Positions 8,945-18,456 of a stretch of 64,000 nucleotides of DNA are shown in pieces; the stretch's first letter is position 1; every line of letters begins with the position of its first letter. The DNA is from Haloferax marinisediminis (lineage in GTDB: Archaea > Halobacteriota > Halobacteria > Halobacteriales > Haloferacaceae). The notes beneath the pieces are model-generated. The model ran no database searches. It saw only the letters and a list, made by a program, of their open reading frames with translations, and was not told the origin of the DNA. The position numbers and the translations under genes were made by a program. The stretch is taken from contig NZ_WKJP01000001.1 of the NCBI RefSeq assembly GCF_009674585.1, positions 2,294,001 through 2,358,000 on the forward strand, given 5' to 3'.

Positions 8945-9108
8945 TTCTACTATTAATAGTTGGACTCTGAGAGCATAATCTTTTGTTCAAGGATTTGTTC
9001 AATTTTCATCGATGCTGTGATGGGCACACCCTCTGCATTCAGCACACCACATCTCTCAACCGCTAGCAATTCCGACAGAACCACTGAGTTCTCGCAGCCC
9101 CAGTGCCC

Positions 9109-10221
9109 TCAGACGTTCACGTCTTCTATCTCTTCGTTCACGACGAACCGACCCTGTGGCGTGAGCGAGGTTGGCAGCGAGTCGTCTTCGATGAGTTTCT
9201 CGTCGTTGAGGGTCTCCAGCGCGTCGTCGAGGACTGCCTGTTCGACGCCGAGGAGTTCGCTAAAGTCGACTTCTGCGGCCATCTCGCCGGCGGAGTAGAG
9301 ACCGACGAGCACTTCGAGGCCCTGTTCTGTGACCTCCACGTCGCGCACGTTGGACTTGATCCAGTGGTAGACGAGTCGGAGGTAGCGCCCGAGGATGTTC
9401 ATCTTCCGCCGGGATTTGAGGGATATCTCGGACGTGACCGTTTTCCCCTGTTCGACGTGCTGGACCGAGAGGACGAGCCGCTTTTCGTCGTCGACTGTCC
9501 GTTCGAGGACTTCGAAGAAGATGACGCTCGCGAGGTCGATGTGGAACGGTTCGCCGTGTTCAGTGAGTGGGCCGTCGTTGTCCGGGAACGTGACTGCCTC
9601 GTAGTCGAGGTGGAGTCCGGAGGGTCGGCGCGGTGTATCGAGGACGCGACCTCCGATTCGGGCAGGATGTGTAACCTGCGCTTGCGACCCGTTGAGTACC
9701 GCACGGAACAACAACAGGGTGAACTTCTCGATAGTCTCGCGGTCACCACCGATGACGGTCGTTCGTCGGCGTCTCCCGATGATGTATCCAACCATCACCG
9801 TGTAGTCGAAGAACTCCTCGACTTCCGGTGGGACCTGTCCGACGGCGATGTCGAAGATGGACGTGATGGGGATGTCGGTCTTCGAGTTCGAGGTGGCGAG
9901 GATGAGTCGACGTTGACTCATCAGGACGCGCCCCTTGACGGGTTCGAACGATGCGTTGCCACCGGCGACGAAACTGGCGACGAAGTCGACGACGATAGAC
10001 TCTCCGTTGGCAGTGCGCTTTTCTTGGCGCTGTTTCGACTGCTTCCGTTCGTTCTGTTCGCGTTTGTCCGTTGGCTCGGACTTCTGCCGACGATACGCTT
10101 GCAGGAGTTCGCTCTCTGCGACGTCACCTCCCTCGGGCGTTCGAGCACGTGCTTGTTCGACCATCTGGTCGCCCGACTCACCTGTGTTCGACGTTGGTGG
10201 CTGTGTTGGTTCGTCCGTCAT
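9109..10221 (-). CDS. cheF: Archaellar chemotaxis protein CheF (second copy)
   Basis: The 370-residue CheF paralogue is closing gene of the arl operon. About 95 N-terminal residues are charged and disordered, including a Lys/Arg/Gln-rich stretch (REQNERKQSKQRQEKR). The CheF core follows, with VKGRVLMSQRRLILATSNSKTDIPI and a C-terminal winged-helix-like segment (QGLEVLVGLYSAGEMAAEVDFSELLG). The ATG overlaps the arlJ stop (ATGA). Having one copy transcribed with cheA/cheR and one with the motor genes fits a pair of adaptors between CheY and the switch. Confidence 0.88.
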   Translation of the reverse strand: MTDEPTQPPTSNTGESGDQMVEQARARTPEGGDVAESELLQAYRRQKSEPTDKREQNERKQSKQRQEKRTANGESIVVDFVASFVAGGNASFEPVKGRVLMSQRRLILATSNSKTDIPITSIFDIAVGQVPPEVEEFFDYTVMVGYIIGRRRRTTVIGGDRETIEKFTLLLFRAVLNGSQAQVTHPARIGGRVLDTPRRPSGLHLDYEAVTFPDNDGPLTEHGEPFHIDLASVIFFEVLERTVDDEKRLVLSVQHVEQGKTVTSEISLKSRRKMNILGRYLRLVYHWIKSNVRDVEVTEQGLEVLVGLYSAGEMAAEVDFSELLGVEQAVLDDALETLNDEKLIEDDSLPTSLTPQGRFVVNEEIEDVNV

Positions 10222-11960
10222 ATGCTGATCAGCGCTCCTGCGAGCGACGAGGTGGCGACTGCCATGAGCGACCCGACCCAGACGAGCGCCACGAAGTGGA
10301 GGTACGCGTTCGCCTTGTGGCCGCCGTCGACCATCCGAATCATGAGCGAAGAGAGGAGGGCGTTGAACAGGATGATGAGGGTGAGCATGTACTCGATGAA
10401 CGGCACGTCGTAGACGCCTGCGTAGATGAGCGTCCCGAACTGGAGGCTGTCGAGGTTCATCTGCGTCGAAAACGACGCGAGAATCTCGACGACTTCGAGG
10501 CCGATGAAGAACGCGAACGACGCAGACGCCGTGATGCCGTAGAGGACACCGATGAGCGTAATCGTCGACTGCTTGCGCTGCCGACGGAGTTTGATAATCT
10601 CGTTCATGTTCCGACTGATGAGTTCACCGAGGAGTTTCGGCTTCCCACCCATCGACCGGCCGACGTTGTACATCTCACTGAACTTCTGGATGAGGTAGGA
10701 GTTCGACTCGGCGGTGAAGAAGAACCACGACCGGTCGGGGTCGAGACGCATCCGAAGTCTGGTGTGCAGACGGCCGATTTCACGAGAGAGAACCCCGAAG
10801 TCTTTCTTCCGGAGCGTCTCCAACACGGCCGTCGTCGTACTCTGCTTTGCCGTCTCGGACGCCCCGAGCGCACGGATGAATCCGGGGTACTCGTCGTCGC
10901 GTTCGCCGATTTGCTTCTCGTGACGCCGGGCGACGATACCCGGGACGGCCAGCGGCGTCAGTGGGGTCGAGATGAGGAGCGGAACCGGCAGGTCGACCAT
11001 GATTGGGCGGACGATTTCGCCGACGATGGTCAGATTGAACGTTCCCATCGCGAGGACGAACACCATGGCGATAGAGAGGCCGACAGCACCGTACAGGGTG
11101 ATGTCGATCTGGCGGTCGGCTTTCGTTCGGTAGTCTCGCTGGTGGTACCACAGGGGGTCGTGTGGGGACATCGTCCGGATGACGAAGTAAAAGCCCAGCT
11201 GGACGAAGACGAAGAGCACGATGACTGCACCAATCGTCATCGTCGCGTCCGTCCCGGTGAGGATGGGAAGCACGATGGCGTTGATGATAGCGAACGTCAT
11301 CGAGAGAATCATCGAGAGGTAGAGGTCTTTCATCACCTCGAGGTTCCCGAGGGCGCTCTCGTAGACGGTGATGTATTTCTGAATCATCGCGTTCTGCTCA
11401 CCGAGCAGGAAGTCGTCGATGCTCTGACCGGCGTTGATGGCGTACGCGAGTCTGTCGAGGAAGTCTGAGAGCGGTTTCGACGGCACCTCGCGTGCGCGTC
11501 GGACACAGGCGTCGTCGAGCGACTGATTCCACGCGTCGACCAGTTGGACGATGCGGTTCATCTCCGTCGCCAACTCACCGTATTCTTCTTCACGCGCGAG
11601 CGTGCGGAAGACGGCGACGCGGTCGATGTTCGTCGTCGAAAGCACCGTCATATGCGTGATGAGCAGGTGAATCTGGTTTTCGAGGCTTCGCCGGGTCTGT
11701 TCGACGAGGAGACGCGGGTAGAGGACTGCACCCCCGAGGAGCAGCGCCCCGAGCATGAACACGGGGATGCGGACGAGGATGGGGAGAGGAAGTGCGATTG
11801 CACCGGCGATAGAGAGGAGAAACGCCACGATACCGGGTCCAAGCACGAACACGAGGTACCGCGAGAGGTCCATCGGCATCTTCTCGTACGACTCGACGAC
11901 GTCGCTGACGAAGTCTCGAACCTGAACCGCTTGCACCGACGCGTTCGTTTCCCCGGCCAT
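10218..11960 (-). CDS. arlJ: Archaellum membrane platform protein ArlJ (FlaJ)
   Basis: The 580-residue polytopic membrane protein has two GspF/TadC-like domains, each with cytoplasmic helices followed by paired membrane helices, around 60-110, 250-330 and 490-575. It anchors the ArlI ATPase and forms the core for filament assembly. It is preceded by arlI with a 4-base gap and overlaps cheF. Motifs such as FLDRLAYAINAGQSIDDFL and FSEMYNVGRSMGGKPKLLGELI are typical of the family. Confidence 0.94.
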   Translation of the reverse strand: MAGETNASVQAVQVRDFVSDVVESYEKMPMDLSRYLVFVLGPGIVAFLLSIAGAIALPLPILVRIPVFMLGALLLGGAVLYPRLLVEQTRRSLENQIHLLITHMTVLSTTNIDRVAVFRTLAREEEYGELATEMNRIVQLVDAWNQSLDDACVRRAREVPSKPLSDFLDRLAYAINAGQSIDDFLLGEQNAMIQKYITVYESALGNLEVMKDLYLSMILSMTFAIINAIVLPILTGTDATMTIGAVIVLFVFVQLGFYFVIRTMSPHDPLWYHQRDYRTKADRQIDITLYGAVGLSIAMVFVLAMGTFNLTIVGEIVRPIMVDLPVPLLISTPLTPLAVPGIVARRHEKQIGERDDEYPGFIRALGASETAKQSTTTAVLETLRKKDFGVLSREIGRLHTRLRMRLDPDRSWFFFTAESNSYLIQKFSEMYNVGRSMGGKPKLLGELISRNMNEIIKLRRQRKQSTITLIGVLYGITASASFAFFIGLEVVEILASFSTQMNLDSLQFGTLIYAGVYDVPFIEYMLTLIILFNALLSSLMIRMVDGGHKANAYLHFVALVWVGSLMAVATSSLAGALISI

Positions 11961-11964
11961 CTGG

Positions 11965-13629
11965 TTACACCCTCGCCATGTCGAACGGCAGTCCCTCGGT
12001 GCCGTCTCGGTAGTAGTCCTCGATGAGTTCGTTCACTTCGTGGTAGCCGAGGACGTTCTCCTGTATCGCACGGCGGATGAGCTCTGCCCGGAACTTGATG
12101 TCGTCGTAAATCTTCCGCGTGTCGTCGTACCCGAGGAGCGTCGCGACTTTCTGTTCCATGATGAACGAGTTGTTCATCCCCTGGAACACGATCTCGTCGT
12201 TGACGGGGTCCCAGTAGAACACCTCACGAGTGACGACACCGCCCATCTCCTTCGAGTACCCCTCTATCTCTTGGACACTCGTCACGCGTCGGAGGATGTC
12301 GTTGCCACGCTTCACGCGGTTCTGGAACAGCGCGATGTCACAGTTCGACATGAACGTCTCGGGGACGTTGATGGGGTCGCCCGTGAACCGCTGAATCATC
12401 GAGACGATGTCGGATGCGTGGAACGTGAGCATGACCGGGTGACCGGTCTGTGCTGCCTGGAACGCCATGCGGCCTTCCTCGCCACGAACCTCCCCGACGA
12501 TGATGTAGTCGGGACGGGAACGAAGCGCCGCCGCAACGAGGTCGAACATGTCGACTTCGGAGTCAGAGCCACGCCCTTCACGCGTGAGGAGTTGCTGCCA
12601 CGTATCGTGCGGTGGCAACACTTCGGCGGTGTCCTCTGCGGTGTAAATCTTCGAATCCTGTGGGATGAACGAGAGAATGGCGTTGAGCGTCGTGGTCTTG
12701 CCCGACGCCGTCTCCCCGACGACGAACACGGTCCGTTCGTTCTCCAGTGCAATCCAGAGGTACGCCGCGAGTTCGGGTGAGACCGTCCCCCACTTCGTAA
12801 TCTGCAGGATGGAGAGCGGAACATCGTCACCCTGACGAATCGTGAGCGACGACCCTTTCAGCGACACGTCGTCGGAGTAGATGATGTTGATACGCGACCC
12901 GTCTGGGAGCGTCGAGTCGACGATGGGGTGGGCGTCGGAGACGGGGTCACCGATGCGCTCACCCATGTTGCGAAGCCAGTTGTCGAACTGTTCTTTGCTG
13001 TCGAACTCGACGCTCGTCTCCAACAACCCGAACGTCCCGTGGTCAACGTCGACCTGTCGGGGGCCGATGACGTGAATGTCTTCGTTCTCCGGGTCGCGCA
13101 TAATCGGTTCGAGCGGGCCGAGACCGACGATGTCGCGGACCAATCGGTACTCGATTTTGTCGTAGGTCACCTGCGAGACTTCGATACCAGCGACGTCGAG
13201 TCGTTTCGCCACCGATTCGAGTGGCCCGTGGTCTTCGCCTTCGATACGGACGATTTCTTCGAGGAGCTCTTCGATTCGCTCTTCGTAGTCGGCACTCTCT
13301 TCGGGTGCCGGCTTGGAGACACTGCGTTCGAGCAGTTTGTCTTTCACCCGAGCGAACACCTCGAGTTCGTCGTCGTCCATCTCCGGTTCGATGACGTAGT
13401 ACTTGGTCGTCTCACCGAAGTTGCCGTAGATTTGGCAGAACACGGGGCCACCGAGATGGTAGAGGATGTTCGGACGACGCGACTCGTAGTCGCCGGGTTC
13501 GTCGACGAGCATCGGAAACTCACCCGTAATCTGTCGGAACCGCTTGAGGTGGTCCCGCAGGTGCGGCCACTTCATGGCGAGGCGCTTGAGGTCGTCCGAG
13601 AGTCTGGCAGAGCCGTGTTCGGTCGCCAT
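11965..13629 (-). CDS. arlI: Archaellum motor ATPase ArlI (FlaI)
   Basis: The 554-residue type IV secretion superfamily ATPase carries Walker A (VVGETASGKTTTLNAI), an Asp box (YTAEDTAEVLPP), the Walker B-type DYIIVGEVRGEEGR and a His box (GHPVMLTFHASD). ArlI drives both assembly and rotation of the archaellum. The long N-terminal region (1-200) contains KWPHLRDHLKRFRQITGEFPML and a linker like other haloarchaeal ArlI. It lies directly downstream of arlH. Compare with the paralogous pilus ATPase at 60,486. Confidence 0.96.
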   Translation of the reverse strand: MATEHGSARLSDDLKRLAMKWPHLRDHLKRFRQITGEFPMLVDEPGDYESRRPNILYHLGGPVFCQIYGNFGETTKYYVIEPEMDDDELEVFARVKDKLLERSVSKPAPEESADYEERIEELLEEIVRIEGEDHGPLESVAKRLDVAGIEVSQVTYDKIEYRLVRDIVGLGPLEPIMRDPENEDIHVIGPRQVDVDHGTFGLLETSVEFDSKEQFDNWLRNMGERIGDPVSDAHPIVDSTLPDGSRINIIYSDDVSLKGSSLTIRQGDDVPLSILQITKWGTVSPELAAYLWIALENERTVFVVGETASGKTTTLNAILSFIPQDSKIYTAEDTAEVLPPHDTWQQLLTREGRGSDSEVDMFDLVAAALRSRPDYIIVGEVRGEEGRMAFQAAQTGHPVMLTFHASDIVSMIQRFTGDPINVPETFMSNCDIALFQNRVKRGNDILRRVTSVQEIEGYSKEMGGVVTREVFYWDPVNDEIVFQGMNNSFIMEQKVATLLGYDDTRKIYDDIKFRAELIRRAIQENVLGYHEVNELIEDYYRDGTEGLPFDMARV

Positions 13630-14373
13630 CTATGCCACGCTCCTCGACTCGATGACGAGCCCGATTCCTGACCGGACGGAGAAGCCGACGCGGTCACCGA
13701 CCTGTTGGCCCATCCCCGCGAATCGCTTCACGAAAATGTTCCGACGGACGTCGTTTCCGACCTCGACCATCTCGAGTTCGAAGTAGACGTCGGCAATCGA
13801 CCGGAACGGTCCGATCGAGCCTTCGTCGACCGACGACGGGTCGACGGTGAGGATGATGGTCTTACCCTTCGTCGTCAACTCACGGAAGAACGAGATGATT
13901 TCGAGGGCCGCCTGTCGCTCTTCGTTCTGTCGAACCAGTGCTTCGAACTGCGGGTCGTTGCGGAGGATGGCGTCGAACGTGTCGATGATGATGACGTCTG
14001 CGTCCCAGAGCGTCTCTGCGTCCATCAACCGGCGGAGGAGTTGCTTTCGCTCCTGTTGACCGCCGGAGAGTGCGCCACTGCTGTCGATTTCGGCCTGTAA
14101 GAACAGGATTTCTTCGTTCAACAGGTGTTTGACGACGTCGTACGACAACGAGTGCATCTGGTCGAGGAAGCCACGGACGCCCAACTCCGTCGAGACGAGC
14201 GTCGTGACGGTGTCTTCCTGACAGAACCCGTAGCTGAATCGCTGCGAGAGCACGCTCTTTCCGGCGCCGTAGTCGCCTTCTATCAGGACGATTGCGCCCT
14301 TCGGCATGCCGCCACCGAGTTCCTTTTCGAGACGGTCGTGCCCCGATAATCCGAGAGAGTATTGACTGCTCAT
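13630..14373 (-). CDS. arlH: Archaellum ATP-binding protein ArlH (FlaH)
   Basis: The 247-residue RecA/KaiC-fold protein has Walker [15 protein letters not shown] and Walker [10 protein letters not shown]. ArlH forms a ring at the motor base with ArlI and binds ATP without strong turnover in studied archaea. Its start overlaps the arlG end by four bases and its end abuts arlI. The fold is related to the CirA protein encoded at 16,951. Confidence 0.95.
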   Translation of the reverse strand: MSSQYSLGLSGHDRLEKELGGGMPKGAIVLIEGDYGAGKSVLSQRFSYGFCQEDTVTTLVSTELGVRGFLDQMHSLSYDVVKHLLNEEILFLQAEIDSSGALSGGQQERKQLLRRLMDAETLWDADVIIIDTFDAILRNDPQFEALVRQNEERQAALEIISFFRELTTKGKTIILTVDPSSVDEGSIGPFRSIADVYFELEMVEVGNDVRRNIFVKRFAGMGQQVGDRVGFSVRSGIGLVIESRSVA

Positions 14374-14828
14374 GGTACGTAGAATTCGAACACCTCTTCG
14401 TCACCGTCGACGACGACTTTCAGTCGATGGTCGGCGGACTGCGAGAGGCTGAGGTTGGTGATATCCAGTCGAACGACGTTGCTTGGACGCCACTCGGTGC
14501 CGTCTTCGACGGTCACGGTCACGTCTGACTGGGATTGGTACTGTGCATCGACGATGAGATCGAACCCACTGGCCGTCGCTGGGAGCGTCCGTAACCCGGT
14601 GTTTTTGACGTACACGGACAGGGTGTCACTCCCGGTGTCGTAGACGCCGCCTTCCGGGTCGCTGATGACTTCGATATCCGTTCGGATCTCTGAACTCACG
14701 TCACCGCCACGTTCGTCGACCGAACTGCTGATTCCAGTGACCGTGTCGATAAGTACGCCGGAGACACCGGCAGCGACGACGATGCTGGCGATAAACAGGA
14801 TGAGACTCGGCACGGAGATGTCAGCCAT
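14370..14828 (-). CDS. arlG: Archaellum stator-type protein ArlG (FlaG)
   Basis: The 152-residue protein has one N-terminal membrane helix ([23 protein letters not shown]) and a beta-rich extracytoplasmic domain ending in [14 protein letters not shown]. In studied archaea ArlG filaments are capped by ArlF and link the motor to the S-layer. It lies immediately downstream of arlF and overlaps arlH. Confidence 0.9.
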   Translation of the reverse strand: MADISVPSLILFIASIVVAAGVSGVLIDTVTGISSSVDERGGDVSSEIRTDIEVISDPEGGVYDTGSDTLSVYVKNTGLRTLPATASGFDLIVDAQYQSQSDVTVTVEDGTEWRPSNVVRLDITNLSLSQSADHRLKVVVDGDEEVFEFYVP

Positions 14829-15254
14829 TTAGCTCACAACTCCCGTCGCAGCGACGCCGTTCCCAGTGACGAGTTTGACACGGGTCGGTGCGCTCGGCTC
14901 TGCCACGTCTATGGAGAGCGTCCCACCGGGATGCCACAGGTTTGTCGCCTGACTGCCGTCGACGCTCGTGGTGTCGGGTGCCGTGAAGTTGTTGTCGACG
15001 AGTAACGTCGTCTCGTCGACTGCCAGCGTTTCGGCACCAGTGTTCGTGACGTTCACAGTGAGCGTTCCCGTGTCGTAGGTCGCGTTCGTGAGAGAGATCG
15101 CGGTGTTCTGTCGTTCGAGGGCCAACTCCGCGTCGGCGTCTCGCGCCTCGACGAGGTTCTCTGCCGCGTGAGACGTCGCTGTGTAGAACGTCCCTGTCGC
15201 GATGAGGACGCCCAAGAAGATGATTGCGGTCGAACCACTAACACCGAATCCCAT
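14829..15254 (-). CDS. arlF: Archaellum stator-type protein ArlF (FlaF)
   Basis: The 141-residue protein starts MGFGVSGSTAIIFLGVLIATGTFYTATS, an N-terminal membrane helix. A beta-sandwich-like domain follows (TYDTGTLTVNVTNTGAETL). ArlF binds the S-layer protein in Sulfolobus. The start overlaps the end of arlCDE by 17 bases, so translation is probably coupled. Confidence 0.9.
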   Translation of the reverse strand: MGFGVSGSTAIIFLGVLIATGTFYTATSHAAENLVEARDADAELALERQNTAISLTNATYDTGTLTVNVTNTGAETLAVDETTLLVDNNFTAPDTTSVDGSQATNLWHPGGTLSIDVAEPSAPTRVKLVTGNGVAATGVVS

Positions 15255-16641
15255 CGATTTCCCCTCCGTAGGCGAGTACCTCTTCGAACAGTCGTCCGGC
15301 AGGAACGCCGTCGGCGAGTCTGCTGACGTAAGCCAGACTCGTCTGGTGGTCCTCGATGCGTAGTTCCGTGTCGTCTTCGGTGTCTATCGCCGCGGCGATC
15401 TGTCCGACGTGCGCGTTCAGTTCGTTCTCGACGGGACGCGAAATCCACTCCTGTTCGCGGTACTGGCGGAGTGCGCGTGAGGCACCGAGCGCACCGCCGA
15501 CCGAGACGAGGTGTTCGGCCCATTCGATGACGAGCACTTCGGCGACGTAGCTCGCGGGTAACTGTGTGAGATACGCGTTCGACTCCACCACGGCGGCCTC
15601 GAACGGTTCGTCTACCGGGTCGGCTGCTTCCACGGACTCGGTCGGTTCGTCGTCCTCGTCCGAACTGGCGCCCAACTCCTCTTTTGCCATCGCCGCAGAG
15701 GCGTACTCTGCTTCCAGTTCGTCGAGGGTCTGTTCGATGTCGTCGTGGTCGTCGCCAGACACGGAGTCGGATTCGTCGGTTAGCTCTTCGGCAGTGACCT
15801 CGGGTTCGACCTGCTCGTCGGTCGGCGGCGTGTCACCGTCGTCGTCAGAGACGACTGGTTCGTCGAACTCGGCTTCTGATTCGACCTCGTCGAGGTCAGC
15901 GCCGTCGTCTTCGTCGTCGTCCCAGCCACCGGACTCCTCGTACTCTTGCTTGAGGTCGTCGAAGCTCGCGCCACCGGCCGTTCCAGCGCCCGAATCGTCG
16001 TTCTCTTCGAACCCGTCGTCGAGTGTATCTGCCGGACTCTGACGCTCTGCGTCGGTGAGTTCGTCTTCGGCCGCGAGTTCGGCTTCTTTCTCGCCAGTCT
16101 CGGCGTCGAGTTCGCCGAAGTCGTCGTCGAAGAACGACTCTGCGTCTGCACTCGCCACTTCGGGGTCGAGGTGCTCTTCGTCTTCTGCTTCCGCTTCGAA
16201 GAGCCCGAAAGAGCCACCACCGTCGAGGCCGCCCATCTCACGGGCGTCGTCGACGAACGGGTTGATACCGCGGGTGACCATCTCGTAGATGTCGAGCAGT
16301 TTTCGAATCGTATCTTCGAGCTCTTCGACCGTCTCGCCGATCTGTTTGTTCTCTTCGCGGACGGTGTTCATCCCTGACGAGATGGCGCTCACTTCGTTCT
16401 CGAGTTCTCCGACTCGGTCCTCGAGCTCTGCGAGTTCCTCGTTGTTTCCGTCGTCGAATCCGCCGAATCCACCGTCGTCGAATCCGTCGTCGAGGTCGTC
16501 GCCGAAGTCACCAAACTCGTCGGAGAGATCGTCTATCCCCTCCTCGAATCCAAGTCCATCGTCTGATGACATATGTTGGTCTTCCGTTTCAGCATCGTCC
16601 CCGGCGTCGGCAGTCTCCGTGTCGTTCATCCGTTCCATCAT
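15238..16641 (-). CDS. arlCE: Archaellum cytoplasmic-ring fusion protein ArlC-ArlD/E (ArlCDE)
   Basis: The roughly 467-residue protein fuses an ArlC-type coiled coil (ELEDRVGELENEV to LLDIYEMVTRGINPFVDD) to a C-terminal ArlD/E domain (SYVAEVLVIEWAEHLVSVGG). They are separated by about 200 residues of Asp/Glu/Ser-rich linker. The N-terminus also has Gly/Asp/Phe repeats (DEFGDFGDDLDDGFDDG). ArlC/D/E form the euryarchaeal cytoplasmic ring that receives the CheF-CheY signal. The ATG at 16641 follows a GGAGGTG sequence by 12 bases; a GTG at 16662 is less likely. It is first gene of the arl operon and divergent from cirA. Confidence 0.92.
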   Translation of the reverse strand: MMERMNDTETADAGDDAETEDQHMSSDDGLGFEEGIDDLSDEFGDFGDDLDDGFDDGGFGGFDDGNNEELAELEDRVGELENEVSAISSGMNTVREENKQIGETVEELEDTIRKLLDIYEMVTRGINPFVDDAREMGGLDGGGSFGLFEAEAEDEEHLDPEVASADAESFFDDDFGELDAETGEKEAELAAEDELTDAERQSPADTLDDGFEENDDSGAGTAGGASFDDLKQEYEESGGWDDDEDDGADLDEVESEAEFDEPVVSDDDGDTPPTDEQVEPEVTAEELTDESDSVSGDDHDDIEQTLDELEAEYASAAMAKEELGASSDEDDEPTESVEAADPVDEPFEAAVVESNAYLTQLPASYVAEVLVIEWAEHLVSVGGALGASRALRQYREQEWISRPVENELNAHVGQIAAAIDTEDDTELRIEDHQTSLAYVSRLADGVPAGRLFEEVLAYGGEIDGIRC

Positions 16642-16803
16642 GCTCGGGGCGGACACCTCCACACTGCGTGTGGCGTGTTCTCCCCGAGTGGCTGCCTGTC
16701 ACCCACCAGGTCGTCGGACCGGCCGGGGACGGCCGACAGACCCGAGGGAGCAGGTAACATTAGTGCAAGGTACGTAAGTCGATACAAGAAAGTTCCCGTC
16801 CCG

Positions 16804-16819
16804 TTATCAGAAGAGATAT
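16804..16819. promoter_or_regulatory. Motility-locus palindrome, copy 2 (arlCDE|cirA)
   Basis: TTATCA-GAAG-AGATAT has one half site perfect and the other with one changed central base. It lies in the 309-base region between divergent arlCDE and cirA. Possible TATA boxes are TTGTAT (minus, 16782-16787) for arlCDE, about 16 bases away, and ATAATAAAA (16852-16860) for cirA. The rest of this gap is an AT-rich double promoter with no other gene seen. Confidence 0.55.
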
Positions 16820-16950
16820 TCAGGCAGGAGAGAATTTCAATATCCCAGCCACATAATAAAAGTCTGATGGAGGCGTAGCGCCGGTAAGAAGAATTATCCG
16901 GCGGGGGAACAGATGGTCGTTCGACAGTCAGCACTCGTCTCAATCAAATT

Positions 16951-17691
16951 ATGACAGAACTAGTCAAGACCGGTGTCGAAGGACTCGATTCCATCCTGAA
17001 CGGCGGTATCGTAAAGGACGCCGCAGTGCTCATCAGCGGCAACCCGGGGACAGGAAAGAGTATTCTCGGGCTGCAGTACCTCTACAACGGCGTCGACCAG
17101 TTCGACGAAGGTGGGTTGTATCTCACGTTCGAAGAGGCCGAAGACGACATTCGGGAAGCGGCAGAGTCCATCGGATTCGACCGGTGGCACGAGTACGTCG
17201 AATCGGGAGATATCAAAGTCTACGACAAGCGAACGCTCCTCCGTGACGGAGACTTCTCTTCGACGCTCGACCGCATCCTCGACGACTTACAGGATACCAA
17301 CTACGACCGACTCGTCCTCGACTCACTCACGATGTTCCAACTCTTCTTCGACGACGAGAAGGAACAACGACAGTATCTCCTGAAGTTCATCGACATCCTG
17401 AAAGACAGCGGCCTCACGTCGCTGTTGACGACAGAGCAATCCGCAATCTTCCCCGAGACGGATATCGGTCTCGAGAACTTCCTCACCGACGGGAACATCT
17501 ACCTCATCCAGAGTCCCGCCGGCGCGACGAGCAACCGATACATCTGGGTCGCTAAGATGCGCAAACAGAGCATCAAGAACTCCATGTTCCCGCTGGAGAT
17601 TGCACACGGCGGAATCAAAATCTACGAGCAAGCGGCGGGCTTTTCGATGGTCGGCGAGTCCCCGCCGTGGTTCGGCGAAGAGACCGAATAA
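16951..17691 (+). CDS. cirA: KaiC-like RecA-superfamily ATPase, CirA family
   Basis: The 246-residue single-domain KaiC-like protein has Walker A ISGNPGTGKSILGLQYL and a Walker B region YDRLVLDSLTMFQLFF. CirA-type proteins of haloarchaea were named for light-responsive expression, and in Haloferax CirA is linked to repression of motility. The position directly divergent from the arl operon fits that role. It shares a fold with ArlH but lacks ArlH context and clusters in sequence with KaiC-like regulators. A U-rich tract follows the stop. Confidence 0.85.
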   Translation: MTELVKTGVEGLDSILNGGIVKDAAVLISGNPGTGKSILGLQYLYNGVDQFDEGGLYLTFEEAEDDIREAAESIGFDRWHEYVESGDIKVYDKRTLLRDGDFSSTLDRILDDLQDTNYDRLVLDSLTMFQLFFDDEKEQRQYLLKFIDILKDSGLTSLLTTEQSAIFPETDIGLENFLTDGNIYLIQSPAGATSNRYIWVAKMRKQSIKNSMFPLEIAHGGIKIYEQAAGFSMVGESPPWFGEETE

Positions 17692-17704
17692 CGACTGGCG
17701 TTCG

Positions 17705-17820
17705 TTTTTATTTCGCTTTACCCCGAGTCCAGTGACGTTGAATCACACAGAGACGACTGACACGCTTTGAGAGTCATCATCGAGCGCCGCCGCTCAGTGG
17801 GACGTAAAATAAAGTAAAAA
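17705..17820. terminator. U-rich convergent terminators (cirA and arlA2)
   Basis: TTTTTATTT at 17705-17713 follows cirA. On the other strand TTTTTACTTTATTTT (17820-17806) follows arlA2. Archaeal termination favours such U-runs. The 145-base gap between the two convergent genes holds nothing else recognisable. Confidence 0.5.
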
Positions 17821-17836
17821 CCGCTCGTGGCCGTGG

Positions 17837-18445
17837 TTACAGTTCGACCGGTTCGCCTTCGGATTTCCCAGCGAGTTGCTGCGGCATCGTCAGGATGACC
17901 TGCGTCGTACCACCGGTACGGCTCGTAATCTCGAGGTTGACGGTTTCACCAGTGGAGAGGCCGCCGGTGTTCGTCTCGATCGCGGAACTGTTGATCTTGA
18001 CCTCGTAGCGGTCGTTCATGCTGTTGAGGACACCGAAGGAGTTGTCGTCGTCAGTGACTTCGGTGAGGTTGAACGAGGTTGCCGTCGCGTACGTCTCTGC
18101 AGTCGTACTGTTCGTCAACGTCGTCACCTCGGTTTCACTGAGGTACTTGATCGACGTCTCGTTCATGTCGACTGCGTCCGACCCCGCGGCGAGACGGACC
18201 GTCATCGTGATGTTGGCGATGTCTTCGTTGCCGCCCACCGTACCGTGGGTGTTCAGCACTTCGACACGGTTCGTCACTTTGTTCACGCTTTGCTGCCCGG
18301 CGTCTTCAGCCGTCGCCTGCAGGAATCCTGCCGTGTTCACGAGGACGCCCGCCGCGATCGCAGCGACGAGAACCATCGCAATGAAGACGATGAGCGTACC
18401 GATACCGACCTGACCGCGATCTTCGTTGTTGAGTTTATCGAACAT
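17837..18445 (-). CDS. arlA2: Archaellin ArlA2 (FlgA2)
   Basis: The 202-residue archaellin has a short prepilin leader (MFDKLNNEDRGQVG) with a predicted ArlK/PibD cleavage before QVGIG. The hydrophobic filament-core helix ([24 protein letters not shown]) follows, then a variable surface domain and a conserved C-terminus ([13 protein letters not shown]). Five N-glycosylation sequons are visible (for example NITM, NETS, NLTE). The ATG at 18445 is preceded by GGAG with 8-base spacing; the upstream GTG at 18454 is rejected. It lies 11 bases after arlA1, so the two are co-transcribed. Confidence 0.94.
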   Translation of the reverse strand: MFDKLNNEDRGQVGIGTLIVFIAMVLVAAIAAGVLVNTAGFLQATAEDAGQQSVNKVTNRVEVLNTHGTVGGNEDIANITMTVRLAAGSDAVDMNETSIKYLSETEVTTLTNSTTAETYATATSFNLTEVTDDDNSFGVLNSMNDRYEVKINSSAIETNTGGLSTGETVNLEITSRTGGTTQVILTMPQQLAGKSEGEPVEL

Positions 18446-18456
18446 TGTAATCACTC

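Noticed and set aside
12040-12780. Plus-strand ORF opposite arlI, and similar long mirrors opposite arlJ, livG, arlCDE and others
   Set aside because: All are antisense shadows produced by GC-biased third positions; the opposite frames carry full catalytic motifs.
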